From Candidatus Atribacteria bacterium (lineage in GTDB: Bacteria > Atribacterota > Atribacteria > Atribacterales > Caldatribacteriaceae), in NCBI GenBank assembly GCA_029982105.1, contig JARRCQ010000128.1:1-5460 (forward strand): a stretch of DNA of 5,460 nucleotides, read 5' to 3'. A program made the translations under genes and the position numbers. The notes beneath the pieces were generated by a model. The model searched no databases, was not told the DNA's origin, and was given only the letters and a program-made list of their open reading frames with translations. This document shows positions 1 through 5,460 of the stretch, in pieces. Positions within the stretch are counted from its first letter, which is position 1, and every line of letters begins with the position of its first letter.

Positions 1-409
1 CTTTTTCTAGCTCCCTCCGCAATTCTTTATTATCCAATTCCCCGTCGGGGTCTAAAAAGGAATTTTGCTCTATTAATTCTCCCCACTCTGTTTCTTCTTC
101 CTCTCCCACCGGGGTATTGAGAGAAAAAAAGAGAATCTTTCTCCGCCGAAAATAGTCTCGACAAACATTAAGAGCGATGCGAAAAAGCCAGGTAGAAAAC
201 TCATAAGTATGGTCATATTGGCGAAGAGCAAAAAAAGCCTTGGTAAAAGTTTCTTGTGCCAGGTCTTCTGCTTCTTCTTTTTGCTTTACCAAACGATAAA
301 TATAGTTAAAGATTTGCTTTTCATAACGGCGTACTAAAAAATAAAATAGGCTCTCGTTACCATTTAACACCTCAATAACGAGCTCCCGATCGCTTTTTTC
401 TTCGTGCAT
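1..409 (-). CDS. ECF-type RNA polymerase sigma factor (3'-truncated by window edge)
   Basis: Translating the minus strand from the ATG at 409-407 gives 136 codons with no stop before the window edge, so only the N-terminal part is present. Residues about 20-91 are a sigma-70 region 2: D49-L50-A51-Q52-E53-T54-F55 followed by KAFFALRQYD is the core-polymerase-binding 2.1/2.2 helix, and STWLFRIALNVCRDYFRRRK (72-91) is the 2.3/2.4 segment that melts and reads the -10 element. An acidic linker (about 103-126) follows and leads into the start of region 4, which lies outside the window. There is no region 1.1 or region 3, which is the ECF (group 4) layout. An in-frame TGA lies four codons before the ATG, so the start is well bounded, although no good Shine-Dalgarno sequence is visible. 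The gene begins 15 bases after the TPR lipoprotein stop, suggesting co-transcription and perhaps translational coupling. An anti-sigma factor commonly follows such genes, but that position is outside the window. The regulon is unknown. Confidence 0.93.
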   Translation of the reverse strand, partial: MHEEKSDRELVIEVLNGNESLFYFLVRRYEKQIFNYIYRLVKQKEEAEDLAQETFTKAFFALRQYDHTYEFSTWLFRIALNVCRDYFRRRKILFFSLNTPVGEEEETEWGELIEQNSFLDPDGELDNKELRRELEK

Positions 410-424
410 ATTGGTCAGTCAATT

Positions 425-1639
425 TTACAAGACATTGTTTTCCAGCCATTCAATACGAAACTGGACATTTTTAATTAAAGAGCTACCATCAGCCCATTTA
501 GCTCCAGGATACTCTCGGATAATCCGCACATAGATGCTGTAAGCTTCCTGATACCTACCCAATTTTTCTAAACAAAGACCTTGATTTAGGAGAGCCGCAG
601 GAGCGATGAGAATCCCGTTGTACCAGGTTCCCTGGGGATAGTTATTCACACAGTTTTGAAAAGCCACCAAAGCTTGATTGTAATCCTCAGCTTTATACCA
701 GGAAGCACCGGCAAAGTATTGGGCATCGTCAGATATATCGGTGTTAGGATAACGCTCTACATATTGGGAAAAAAGAACTGCTGCAGGAGCGTAGGATTCC
801 AATTTGTAGAGGCAATGAGCAGAAGAATAGAGGGCTGTCCTTCCTATTTCCCCGCCATAAGGTTGAGATTGTTGGTAACTAAGATAGGCTTCATGATAAG
901 AACCTAAAATGTAATAGCAATCTCCTATTTCATAATAAGCTACACCCAAAAGGTCGCTTCTTGGATAATTGTTTATCAGCTTTTGGTATTCGGCGATAGC
1001 ACGTTGATAATCTTTTATCCCTTCACCAAAGCTTTTAGCTAAAAGATATTGAGCATCGTCAGAAAATTCACTATCTGGATAGCTATCTACAACAGTGGAT
1101 AAAAAGGAAATGGCGTTCTGGAAATCCCCCAGATAATAAAAGGAAGCTCCTTTAACAAAAAGAACCTGAGGCAGTGAGCTCCCTTGCGGGTAATTGGCAA
1201 GAAACAAATCCGCTTGCGAGAGAGCTCGCTCGTAAAAGCCTAAATTGTAAAGCTCAAGGATATAATCCCTAAGACTTTCTTCGTCCTCGGGAACTAAATA
1301 TACCCTCCCTTCTTGATTAATCTTTTCCACCTCTCGGGGTTTCACTTGTGCTTTTATCACCCGTCCTGTATACCCAGGACAAGAAAAGAAAAAGTAGTGT
1401 TCTCCAGATGGCAACCCCTCTATAAGGAATTTTCCTTCTTCATTGGTAATAGCTGTAGCTCCTCCTCCCTCCACCACTGCTCCCCCAAGAGGTCCATTTT
1501 CTCCCCACACCTCTCCTTCTAAAGAACCTTTTTCTGCCACAGATAAACACCCAGAAAAAATACCCACTACCACAACTAAACTTATTAAGAAGACTACTCT
1601 TTTTGTTCTTCTAATTCTTTCCACTTGTCTTTTGCCCAA
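425..1639 (-). CDS. TPR lipoprotein with N-terminal carboxypeptidase-regulatory-like domain
   Basis: The 404-residue product has a basic n-region (1-14), a hydrophobic helix (15-29) and a lipobox F28-S-G-C31, so it is probably cleaved before C31, lipidated and carried to the periplasmic side of a membrane. Leu follows the Cys, with no Asp retention signal of the E. coli type, so outer-membrane placement is plausible. Residues about 39-100 form a small beta-sandwich of the CarboxypepD_reg kind (GEVWGENGPLGGAVV, then a T-N-E-E-G-K-F turn and G-L-P-S-G-E-H). Residues about 123-400 hold about seven TPR-like repeats with recurring Y-P ends (NYP, SYP, NYP, RYP, NYP, EYP) and two S-D-D-A-Q-Y motifs (193-198, 303-308). 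The repeats resemble BamD/YbgF-type periplasmic TPRs. The start is TTG at 1639, chosen because AGGAGGT sits 9 bases upstream. This makes the gene overlap the preceding TPR gene by 46 bases in another frame. The probable role is a scaffold for an envelope complex; the exact partner is unknown. Confidence 0.9.
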   Translation of the reverse strand: MGKRQVERIRRTKRVVFLISLVVVVGIFSGCLSVAEKGSLEGEVWGENGPLGGAVVEGGGATAITNEEGKFLIEGLPSGEHYFFFSCPGYTGRVIKAQVKPREVEKINQEGRVYLVPEDEESLRDYILELYNLGFYERALSQADLFLANYPQGSSLPQVLFVKGASFYYLGDFQNAISFLSTVVDSYPDSEFSDDAQYLLAKSFGEGIKDYQRAIAEYQKLINNYPRSDLLGVAYYEIGDCYYILGSYHEAYLSYQQSQPYGGEIGRTALYSSAHCLYKLESYAPAAVLFSQYVERYPNTDISDDAQYFAGASWYKAEDYNQALVAFQNCVNNYPQGTWYNGILIAPAALLNQGLCLEKLGRYQEAYSIYVRIIREYPGAKWADGSSLIKNVQFRIEWLENNVL

Positions 1640-2283
1640 CTGTAAGCTACCTCCTCTTTAGGACAGTTTTCTAAAATAGAAATTAATTCTTGTTTAGCTT
1701 CTTCTTGCCTCCCGGCATCAATCAAGGTAGAAGCTAAAAAATAACGGGACTGAAAATCTTCCGGATTTTTATCTAAAATTTTTTTAAAAGCCTCCTCAGC
1801 TTTTTCATTATCTCCTTTTCTATAATAAACCCAACCTAAATGGAGGAGATAAAAGGAATTAGAAGGAGCAAGCTCCAGTGCTTTTTCTAAAGCTTCTTGA
1901 GCTTTATCCCACTCTTTAGAGTAATCGCTTCTAACTTCATAAATATAACCTAATTCCCACCAGGCATTGTGGTCTTCGGGATGATCTTTTAAATACTCCT
2001 CATAAGCCTTTATAGCTTTATCAGAAACGGAAAAAGCCCGGCGATATTTCCTTTGGTCAAAAAGTATTTTCCCTATTTCAAAATAGGCTCGATGTACATC
2101 TATTCCTTCTTCCACGCACTGTTCTAAAATTTTCAATGCTTTTTCATTATCTCCTTTTCCTCGAGCTTCTAGAGCCTGATCAAAAAGATTTTCTTCTGCT
2201 GCTCTTAACCCTCCTCCACTACCAGAGATAGCCAATATAAATATTATTAAGCATAAAAGGACCTTTTGCATTTTATACTTCAC
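1594..2283 (-). CDS. Exported tetratricopeptide-repeat protein
   Basis: The product has 229 residues. Residues 1-29 look like a Sec signal peptide: lysines, a hydrophobic core (8-19), a Gly/Ser-rich stretch and an L-R-A-A-E cleavage region near 28/29. No lipobox cysteine is present, so a soluble periplasmic protein is expected. The rest is almost entirely about five TPR repeats (about 33-66, 67-101, 106-140, 143-176, 177-208), with typical features such as G-D-N-E-K-A, W-W-E-L-G-Y-I-Y and A-P-S-N-S-F-Y-L-L-H-L-G, and ends in a charged helix (211-229). TPRs bind other proteins; no enzyme motif is seen. The GTG start at 2283 forms a GTGA overlap with the stop of the LptF/LptG-like gene, implying translational coupling. 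AGGAA abuts this GTG, so the ATG at codon 5 (2271) is an alternative start that would leave a normal signal peptide. Its 3' end overlaps the next gene by 46 bases. The specific function is unknown; a role with the adjacent LPS permease or lipoprotein is inferred from context only. Confidence 0.88.
   Translation of the reverse strand: MKYKMQKVLLCLIIFILAISGSGGGLRAAEENLFDQALEARGKGDNEKALKILEQCVEEGIDVHRAYFEIGKILFDQRKYRRAFSVSDKAIKAYEEYLKDHPEDHNAWWELGYIYEVRSDYSKEWDKAQEALEKALELAPSNSFYLLHLGWVYYRKGDNEKAEEAFKKILDKNPEDFQSRYFLASTLIDAGRQEEAKQELISILENCPKEEVAYSWAKDKWKELEEQKE
1649..1655 (-). promoter_or_regulatory. Shine-Dalgarno site embedded in the upstream TPR gene
   Basis: AGGAGGT on the minus strand lies within the last codons of the exported TPR gene, 9 bases before the TTG at 1639. 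It supports the unusual TTG start and the 46-base gene overlap of the TPR lipoprotein gene, and means ribosomes finishing the upstream gene pass over the initiation site of the next one. Confidence 0.8.
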
Positions 2284-3365
2284 TTCCTGTCTATAGTCAA
2301 ATAGAGTACAAAACCAGGTATGCCAAAAATAATATTAGGCATCCAGGCCGCTATCATCGGCTCCATTACTCCCCCTCTTCCTAAAGAACGGAAAATAGAA
2401 AGCAACATATAATAAGCAAAAGCTAATATGACCGTAACTATAACTCCCACAGTTCTTGTGTCTTTGGTCCGTTGAACTCCCAAAGGCATCCCCATCAGCA
2501 TAAAAACTAAAGCAGAAAAGGGAATGGAATATTTAAGATGATAAGCTACTTCAAAGTTTTCAGTTTTGGCTCCTGCTTCTTTAAGGATATCAATCTGTTT
2601 TTTTAATTCTCGAGAAGCCATTTCTTCCGGACTTCTTTGTTCAGCAAAAAAGCTTTTCAGCTCCTCTTTCATATCTATAACCATTTCTGAAAATTCAATT
2701 TCTTGAACGAGCAAGCCTTTCTCATCGTAGCGATGGACTACTCCTTCCTTCAATAACCATTGGTCTTCTAACCACAAAGCACTCTTAGCTAAAATTACAT
2801 CAGGAAAAGAACGATTTTTGCCTATTTCATAAATAATTACATCTTTCATCTCCCAAGTTTCATTGTCCAATTCGTTAACATAAAAATAGCGGTTTTCAGC
2901 ATCTCGAAAAAATACATTTTTTTCAATCCTAGGAGGACCCTCTTTATAAACATACTCTCGAATTAAAACCTGAGCTCGGTGATTGGTCTCAGGAACTACG
3001 AAATCGTTGAGAGCGAAAGAACCTACGCTCACCAAGATGGAAAAAATAAGGTACGGTAGAATAATTCTTTTTAAGCTTATCCCGCTGGCTTCTAAAGCTA
3101 TCAATTCGCTATCTCGGGAAAGGCGTCCCAAATTAAGTTCGGAAGCTAACAAACCAGAAATGGGAAAAGTCATTACCATATGAGCAGGGATGTAAAGGAG
3201 AAGGATTTCCGAAACGACAAGAAAGGGGACTTTTTTATTGACAAAAAAATCGGCTAACTCAAAAAGGGTTTGCACCAACATTATAATAGTTACTGCCCCT
3301 ACCCAGGTGAACATGCCGCTTGTGCTATCTTTCATCAAGTAGCGATCCATTATTTTAAGAACCAC
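2280..3365 (-). CDS. LptF/LptG-family lipopolysaccharide export permease
   Basis: This is a 361-residue membrane protein of the YjgP/YjgQ family, a usual length. LptF and LptG form the transmembrane part of the LptB2FG ABC transporter, which extracts LPS from the inner membrane and passes it to the periplasmic Lpt bridge. Visible layout: TM1 about 18-38, TM2 about 53-73, a cytoplasmic coupling helix (N78-L-G-R-L-S-R-D-S-E-L-I-A-L-E-A-S-G-I-S) that would contact the LptB ATPase, TM3 about 101-121, a large periplasmic beta-jellyroll domain about 125-272, then TM4-6 (about 278-296, 304-325, 335-357) with the family-typical P-F-S-A-L-V-F and A-A-W-M-P-N. The start is GTG at 3365, with AAAGGAGGT 8 bases upstream. 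Only one such gene is in the window, whereas lptF and lptG are often a tandem pair, and I cannot tell which it is. Its stop overlaps the next gene in a GTGA. Family assignment is secure; LptF versus LptG is not. Confidence 0.94.
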   Translation of the reverse strand: MVLKIMDRYLMKDSTSGMFTWVGAVTIIMLVQTLFELADFFVNKKVPFLVVSEILLLYIPAHMVMTFPISGLLASELNLGRLSRDSELIALEASGISLKRIILPYLIFSILVSVGSFALNDFVVPETNHRAQVLIREYVYKEGPPRIEKNVFFRDAENRYFYVNELDNETWEMKDVIIYEIGKNRSFPDVILAKSALWLEDQWLLKEGVVHRYDEKGLLVQEIEFSEMVIDMKEELKSFFAEQRSPEEMASRELKKQIDILKEAGAKTENFEVAYHLKYSIPFSALVFMLMGMPLGVQRTKDTRTVGVIVTVILAFAYYMLLSIFRSLGRGGVMEPMIAAWMPNIIFGIPGFVLYLTIDRK

Positions 3366-3373
3366 TATCTTGC

Positions 3374-3382
3374 ACCTCCTTT
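3374..3382 (-). promoter_or_regulatory. Strong Shine-Dalgarno site for the LptF/LptG-like gene
   Basis: The minus strand reads AAAGGAGGT, near-complete complementarity to the 16S rRNA 3' end, with 8 bases to the GTG at 3365. This decides the GTG start over the ATG five codons further in. Confidence 0.85.
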
Positions 3383-3428
3383 ATTTTCCACCTGGGCGCC
3401 AATTATTTTATTCTCCATTATCATATAC

Positions 3429-3461
3429 CATCCAAGAATTCTTTAAAAAGGAGGTTGGATG
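3429..3461. repeat. Short inverted repeat spanning the rpiB stop codon
   Basis: CATCCAA (3429-3435) and TTGGATG (3455-3461) are perfect 7-base inverted copies separated by 19 bases, and the loop contains the palindrome AAGAATTCTT (3434-3443). A hairpin in the mRNA would enclose the rpiB stop codon. No T-run follows in the transcript direction, so it does not look like an intrinsic terminator. It may be a weak structure or chance. Confidence 0.3.
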
Positions 3462-3925
3462 ACCTTTTCCTGTAAAATATTTGCTACTTTCTTTTCTATT
3501 TCTTCTAAATATTTAAGTCTTTCGGCATATTTCCCGCCAGCAAAAGGGGTAGAGAGAAAAATATCTACTAAATCCAGAGCCTGCGGTAAGGTAATAGTGC
3601 GAGACCCCATAACCAGAACGTTGGCATCATTATGGCTGCGAGCCATATCGGCAGTGAAGGGGTTGAAGCATAATACTGCCCGGATACCGGGGTAGCGATT
3701 AGCAGCCACCGACATTCCTCCCCCCGTTCCACAAATAAGGATACCTCGTTCGAAATCACCATTCAACAAACCCTCTGCAACTGCTTGAGCATAAGGAGCA
3801 GTAGCTACTGGATGTTCATCTTGAGTTCCTACATCAACTACTTCATATCCTTCTGCGGATAACTTCTCTTTTATCGCTTCTTTAAAAGCAAAACCAGCAT
3901 GGTCAGAACCGATTCCTATTTTCAA
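3443..3925 (-). CDS. rpiB: Ribose-5-phosphate isomerase B-like sugar-phosphate isomerase (RpiB/LacA/LacB family)
   Basis: This 160-residue cytosolic enzyme belongs to the family that interconverts ribose 5-phosphate and ribulose 5-phosphate in the non-oxidative pentose phosphate pathway. Family motifs are clear: S7-D8-H9-A10-G11 at the N-terminus, the catalytic-cysteine loop C65-G-T-G-G-G-M-S with A-A-N-R after it, R96-S-H98-N-D-A-N-V-L, G-S-R109, and P-F-A-G-G-K-Y-A-E-R136 near the C-terminus. These keep the catalytic Cys, the ring-opening His and most phosphate-binding residues. Departures from the family pattern as I recall it: the usual D-Y-P before the second helix reads A-T-A-P (41-44), the loop has Gly69 where Ile, Val or Leu is common, and the GGRH segment reads GGKY. 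The start is TTG at 3925: an in-frame TAA lies two codons upstream and GGTGAT stands 5 bases before it. Substrate specificity could differ from ribose 5-phosphate; related LacA/LacB act on galactose 6-phosphate. Confidence 0.92.
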   Translation of the reverse strand: MKIGIGSDHAGFAFKEAIKEKLSAEGYEVVDVGTQDEHPVATAPYAQAVAEGLLNGDFERGILICGTGGGMSVAANRYPGIRAVLCFNPFTADMARSHNDANVLVMGSRTITLPQALDLVDIFLSTPFAGGKYAERLKYLEEIEKKVANILQEKVIQPPF

Positions 3926-3930
3926 GTCTT

Positions 3931-3939
3931 ATCACCCTT
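3931..3939 (-). promoter_or_regulatory. Shine-Dalgarno site deciding the rpiB TTG start
   Basis: AAGGGTGAT on the minus strand matches much of the AAGGAGGTGAT consensus and ends 5 bases before the TTG at 3925. With the in-frame stop just upstream, it leaves TTG as the only start that keeps the N-terminal SDHAG motif. Confidence 0.7.
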
Positions 3940-3973
3940 TTTCTTACCGAAGAATAACCTCTCCTTTTCCTTT

Positions 3974-3982
3974 ATTGTATCA
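3974..3982 (-). promoter_or_regulatory. Candidate extended -10 promoter for rpiB
   Basis: The minus strand reads TGATACAAT, a TG-extended -10 element (TACAAT against TATAAT) about 49 bases before the rpiB TTG. No convincing -35 hexamer is visible at 16-18 bases spacing, which extended -10 promoters can tolerate. It would let rpiB, and perhaps the genes beyond it, be transcribed independently of mgtE. Confidence 0.4.
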
Positions 3983-3983
3983 T

Positions 3984-4015
3984 AAAAACCTATATCGTAG
4001 TTCCTACTCTTATAG
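3984..4015 (-). terminator. Weak intrinsic terminator-like hairpin after mgtE
   Basis: On the minus strand, CTATA (4015-4011) pairs with TATAG (3994-3990), and after a small internal loop GTAG (4007-4004) pairs with CTAC (4000-3997) around a GAA loop. The hairpin is followed by G and five Ts (3988-3984). It overlaps the mgtE stop codon. The stem is AT-rich and interrupted, so termination is probably partial. Confidence 0.4.
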
Positions 4016-5374
4016 AGGCAAGAGACTCTGTGCTATTTGTAAGTATATGAAAACTCCTATGATATCCACTATGGTGGTAATTACTGGTGTTGCAGCAATG
4101 GCAGGGTCGAGTTTAATTTTTTTGAACAGTATCGGTAAAAATATGCCAATAAGGTTGGAAATAAAAACAATTATCCCTACTGAAATGGCTAACACCAGCC
4201 CCAGTAGTAATGATTCTCGGAGAAAAACAACTCGGGCCATTGCCACAATCCCCAGAAGAACTCCCAAAACTCCACCAATCAGAGCTTCAGAGAGAATCAT
4301 TTTCCAAAGATAACGCCCTTCCAACTTTCCTAAGGCTAATTCTCTCACCACTAAAGTGGTAGATTGACTTCCTACGTTTCCTCCTGCATCAGTGAGCATA
4401 GGGATAAAAAAGGAAAGCGCTATCACGGACTGAAGAACATTCTCAAAGTTTTGCATAACAAAGCTGGTAAAAGTTCCCATAACAAGAAGAATAGCAAGCC
4501 ATAAGAAACGGCTTTTAATTTTCTGTCTCGCCGGGGCGCGAAGATATTCATCTTCAGTAGTTACAATAGCAGCCAAACGGTGTAAATCTTCAGTAGCTTC
4601 TGCTTCAATAATATCAATAGCATCATCAATAGTTACTGCTCCTACCAGCCGTCCTTCTTGGTCAACAACCGGAACAGCGAGAAGGTCGTATTTTTGAATA
4701 ATTTGAGCTGCCTTTTCCTGGTCATCATCGGTAAAGACAAAAACAAAATCCCGATTCATAATTTCTCCTACTTGTTCTTCTGGAGAAGCAAGCACTAAGT
4801 TTCGCAAAGTTGCTATTCCTCGAAGATGACGCTCAGCATCAATAACATAGGCAGTGTAAGCAAGCTCTTCGGGAGGATTTAGGCGTCGGATGCGATTTAG
4901 AGCTTGTTCTACGGTGTAGAATTCTTTAAGGTCAATAATATGAGGGCTCATAATCCGCCCAGCGCTGTTTTCTGGATATCCCAACATGCTGGCAGCAATG
5001 TTACGTTGTGCAGGTTCTAAAAGATTGAGGAATTTTTTGACTACTTTAGCGGGAAGCTCATCAAATAATTCTGTTCGGTCATCAGGAGACATTTGATTTA
5101 AAATTTGGGCTACTCCTTCATCGGTGAAATGGCGCAGAAGATTCTCCTGTTGTTCAAAATCCAATTGTTCAAACACAGCAATGGCTTGATTTTTGTTGAG
5201 GAGGCGAAAAACAAGCACTTGCTTTCGAGTATCGAGAGAAGCTATAACTTCAGCAACGTCTACAGGATGTAAAGAGTTAACTTGTTTTTTTGCTTCGCTA
5301 TAGCGCCCTTCTTCTAAAAGAGAACTAATTTCCTCGGCAAGCTCATAAATATCCTTTTTGATTTCCATTTCCAC
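4010..5374 (-). CDS. mgtE: MgtE-family magnesium channel/transporter
   Basis: The 454-residue product has the full MgtE plan and near-standard length. A superhelical N domain (about 13-143, with M-S-P-D-D-R-T-E-L-F-D-E-L-P and G-Y-P-E-N-S-A-G) is followed by two CBS domains (about 144-202 and 207-262), an acidic connecting 'plug' helix region (A-T-E-D-L-H-R-L) and five membrane helices (about 289-451). The pore signature P325-M-L-T-D-A-G-G-N-V-G-S-Q337 is present. D437 in T-T-I-V-D-I-I-G matches the Asp known in Thermus thermophilus MgtE to form the Mg2+ selectivity site. The family is an inner-membrane homodimeric Mg2+ channel whose cytosolic domains close the pore when internal Mg2+ is high, so feedback is built into the protein. 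I chose the GTG at 5374 because GAGGTG lies 6 bases upstream. GTG at 5383 (three residues longer, forming GTGA with a possible upstream stop) and ATG at 5368 are alternatives. No M-box riboswitch is visible in the short upstream sequence. Confidence 0.96.
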   Translation of the reverse strand: MEMEIKKDIYELAEEISSLLEEGRYSEAKKQVNSLHPVDVAEVIASLDTRKQVLVFRLLNKNQAIAVFEQLDFEQQENLLRHFTDEGVAQILNQMSPDDRTELFDELPAKVVKKFLNLLEPAQRNIAASMLGYPENSAGRIMSPHIIDLKEFYTVEQALNRIRRLNPPEELAYTAYVIDAERHLRGIATLRNLVLASPEEQVGEIMNRDFVFVFTDDDQEKAAQIIQKYDLLAVPVVDQEGRLVGAVTIDDAIDIIEAEATEDLHRLAAIVTTEDEYLRAPARQKIKSRFLWLAILLVMGTFTSFVMQNFENVLQSVIALSFFIPMLTDAGGNVGSQSTTLVVRELALGKLEGRYLWKMILSEALIGGVLGVLLGIVAMARVVFLRESLLLGLVLAISVGIIVFISNLIGIFLPILFKKIKLDPAIAATPVITTIVDIIGVFIYLQIAQSLLPL

Positions 5375-5380
5375 TCTTCT

Positions 5381-5386
5381 CACCTC
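5381..5386 (-). promoter_or_regulatory. Shine-Dalgarno site for mgtE
   Basis: GAGGTG on the minus strand is 6 bases from the GTG at 5374 and 12 bases from the ATG at 5368. It overlaps the outermost GTG at 5383, which argues against that codon being the main start. Confidence 0.55.
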
Positions 5387-5460
5387 TTTTCTTTTTTCTT
5401 ACCCTTCCAATATTTTCTACTCATATCGGGTACTCTCGTAGCTTTCCGTATCTGCCAGTC
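5384..5460 (-). other. Short mgtE-upstream segment, possibly the 3' end of another gene
   Basis: Two minus-strand frames are open from the window edge. One gives 26 residues with a very basic tail (KYWKGKKKEKR) and stops with TGA at 5382-5380, making a GTGA with the outermost mgtE GTG. The other gives 13 residues ending STRYE and stops with TAG at 5419-5417. Either could be the C-terminus of an upstream gene, and the segment could also be an untranslated leader. I recognise no family in either peptide. No clear promoter or terminator is seen. Confidence 0.25.

Noticed and set aside
410..424. Small inverted repeat ATTG...CAAT just before the sigma-factor start as an operator
   Set aside because: Arms of only four bases in AT-rich sequence are expected by chance.
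656..907. Plus-strand open frame inside the TPR lipoprotein gene
   Set aside because: It lies fully antisense to a gene with clear TPR and lipobox features, and its translation shows no recognisable domain.
1594..1639. A sequencing frameshift that would make the two TPR proteins one chain
   Set aside because: The second protein has its own Shine-Dalgarno sequence, a basic n-region, a hydrophobic helix and a lipobox, so it is a separate exported protein.
1313..1661. Plus-strand open frames rich in Pro, Ser and Cys opposite the lipoprotein N-terminus
   Set aside because: Low-complexity antisense translations of the signal peptide and beta domain; no start context or family resemblance.
3568..3762. 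Second minus-strand open frame inside rpiB
   Set aside because: An out-of-frame shadow of rpiB, whose own frame carries all the catalytic motifs.
3975..4313. 112-codon plus-strand open frame opposite the end of mgtE
   Set aside because: Antisense to the conserved MgtE membrane domain, with no matching family. Its start lies in the mgtE-rpiB spacer, which reads better as terminator and promoter for the minus strand.
5384..5460. M-box (ykoK) magnesium riboswitch upstream of mgtE
   Set aside because: A fragment, ATACGGAAAGCTACGA, faintly resembles the 3' end of M-box leaders, but the conserved GUGCUAAAGCUCUACGA core is not matched and only 77 bases are visible. A real one could lie further upstream, outside the window.

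Overview
The window is a compact block of protein-coding genes, all on the minus strand, so transcription runs from high to low coordinates. The base composition is moderately AT-rich. An LPS-export permease (LptF/LptG family), an exported TPR protein and a TPR lipoprotein with a lipobox point to a diderm (Gram-negative-type) bacterium. Non-ATG starts behind strong Shine-Dalgarno sequences are common. No gene here fixes the lineage; a deep-branching or uncultivated diderm phylum is plausible but is a guess.

Layout in transcription order: (1) a short tail at the right edge (5384-5460) that may be the 3' end of an upstream gene; (2) mgtE, a complete CBS-domain magnesium channel (4010-5374); (3) a short spacer with a weak terminator-like hairpin overlapping the mgtE stop and a candidate extended -10 promoter; (4) rpiB, a ribose-5-phosphate isomerase B-like enzyme (3443-3925); (5) a 77-base spacer, then an LptF/LptG-family permease (2280-3365); (6) an exported TPR protein (1594-2283) whose GTG start overlaps the permease stop by 4 bases; (7) a TPR lipoprotein with an N-terminal carboxypeptidase-regulatory-like beta domain (425-1639), starting at TTG inside the preceding gene with a 46-base overlap; (8) 15 bases later, the first 136 codons of an ECF-type sigma factor (1-409), cut by the left edge.

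The last four genes are so tightly packed (4-base overlap, 46-base overlap, 15-base gap) that they almost certainly form one transcription unit. Their common theme is the cell envelope: an inner-membrane LPS transporter subunit, an exported TPR protein, a lipidated TPR protein, and a sigma factor of the class that often controls envelope stress. mgtE and rpiB look like housekeeping neighbours and may be transcribed separately. There is no mobile element, CRISPR array, rRNA or tRNA that I can support, and no gene-free stretch over 300 bases. The most interesting points are the envelope/ECF-sigma unit, the fused lipoprotein architecture, the long overlap with an embedded Shine-Dalgarno sequence, and several departures from the usual RpiB motifs.
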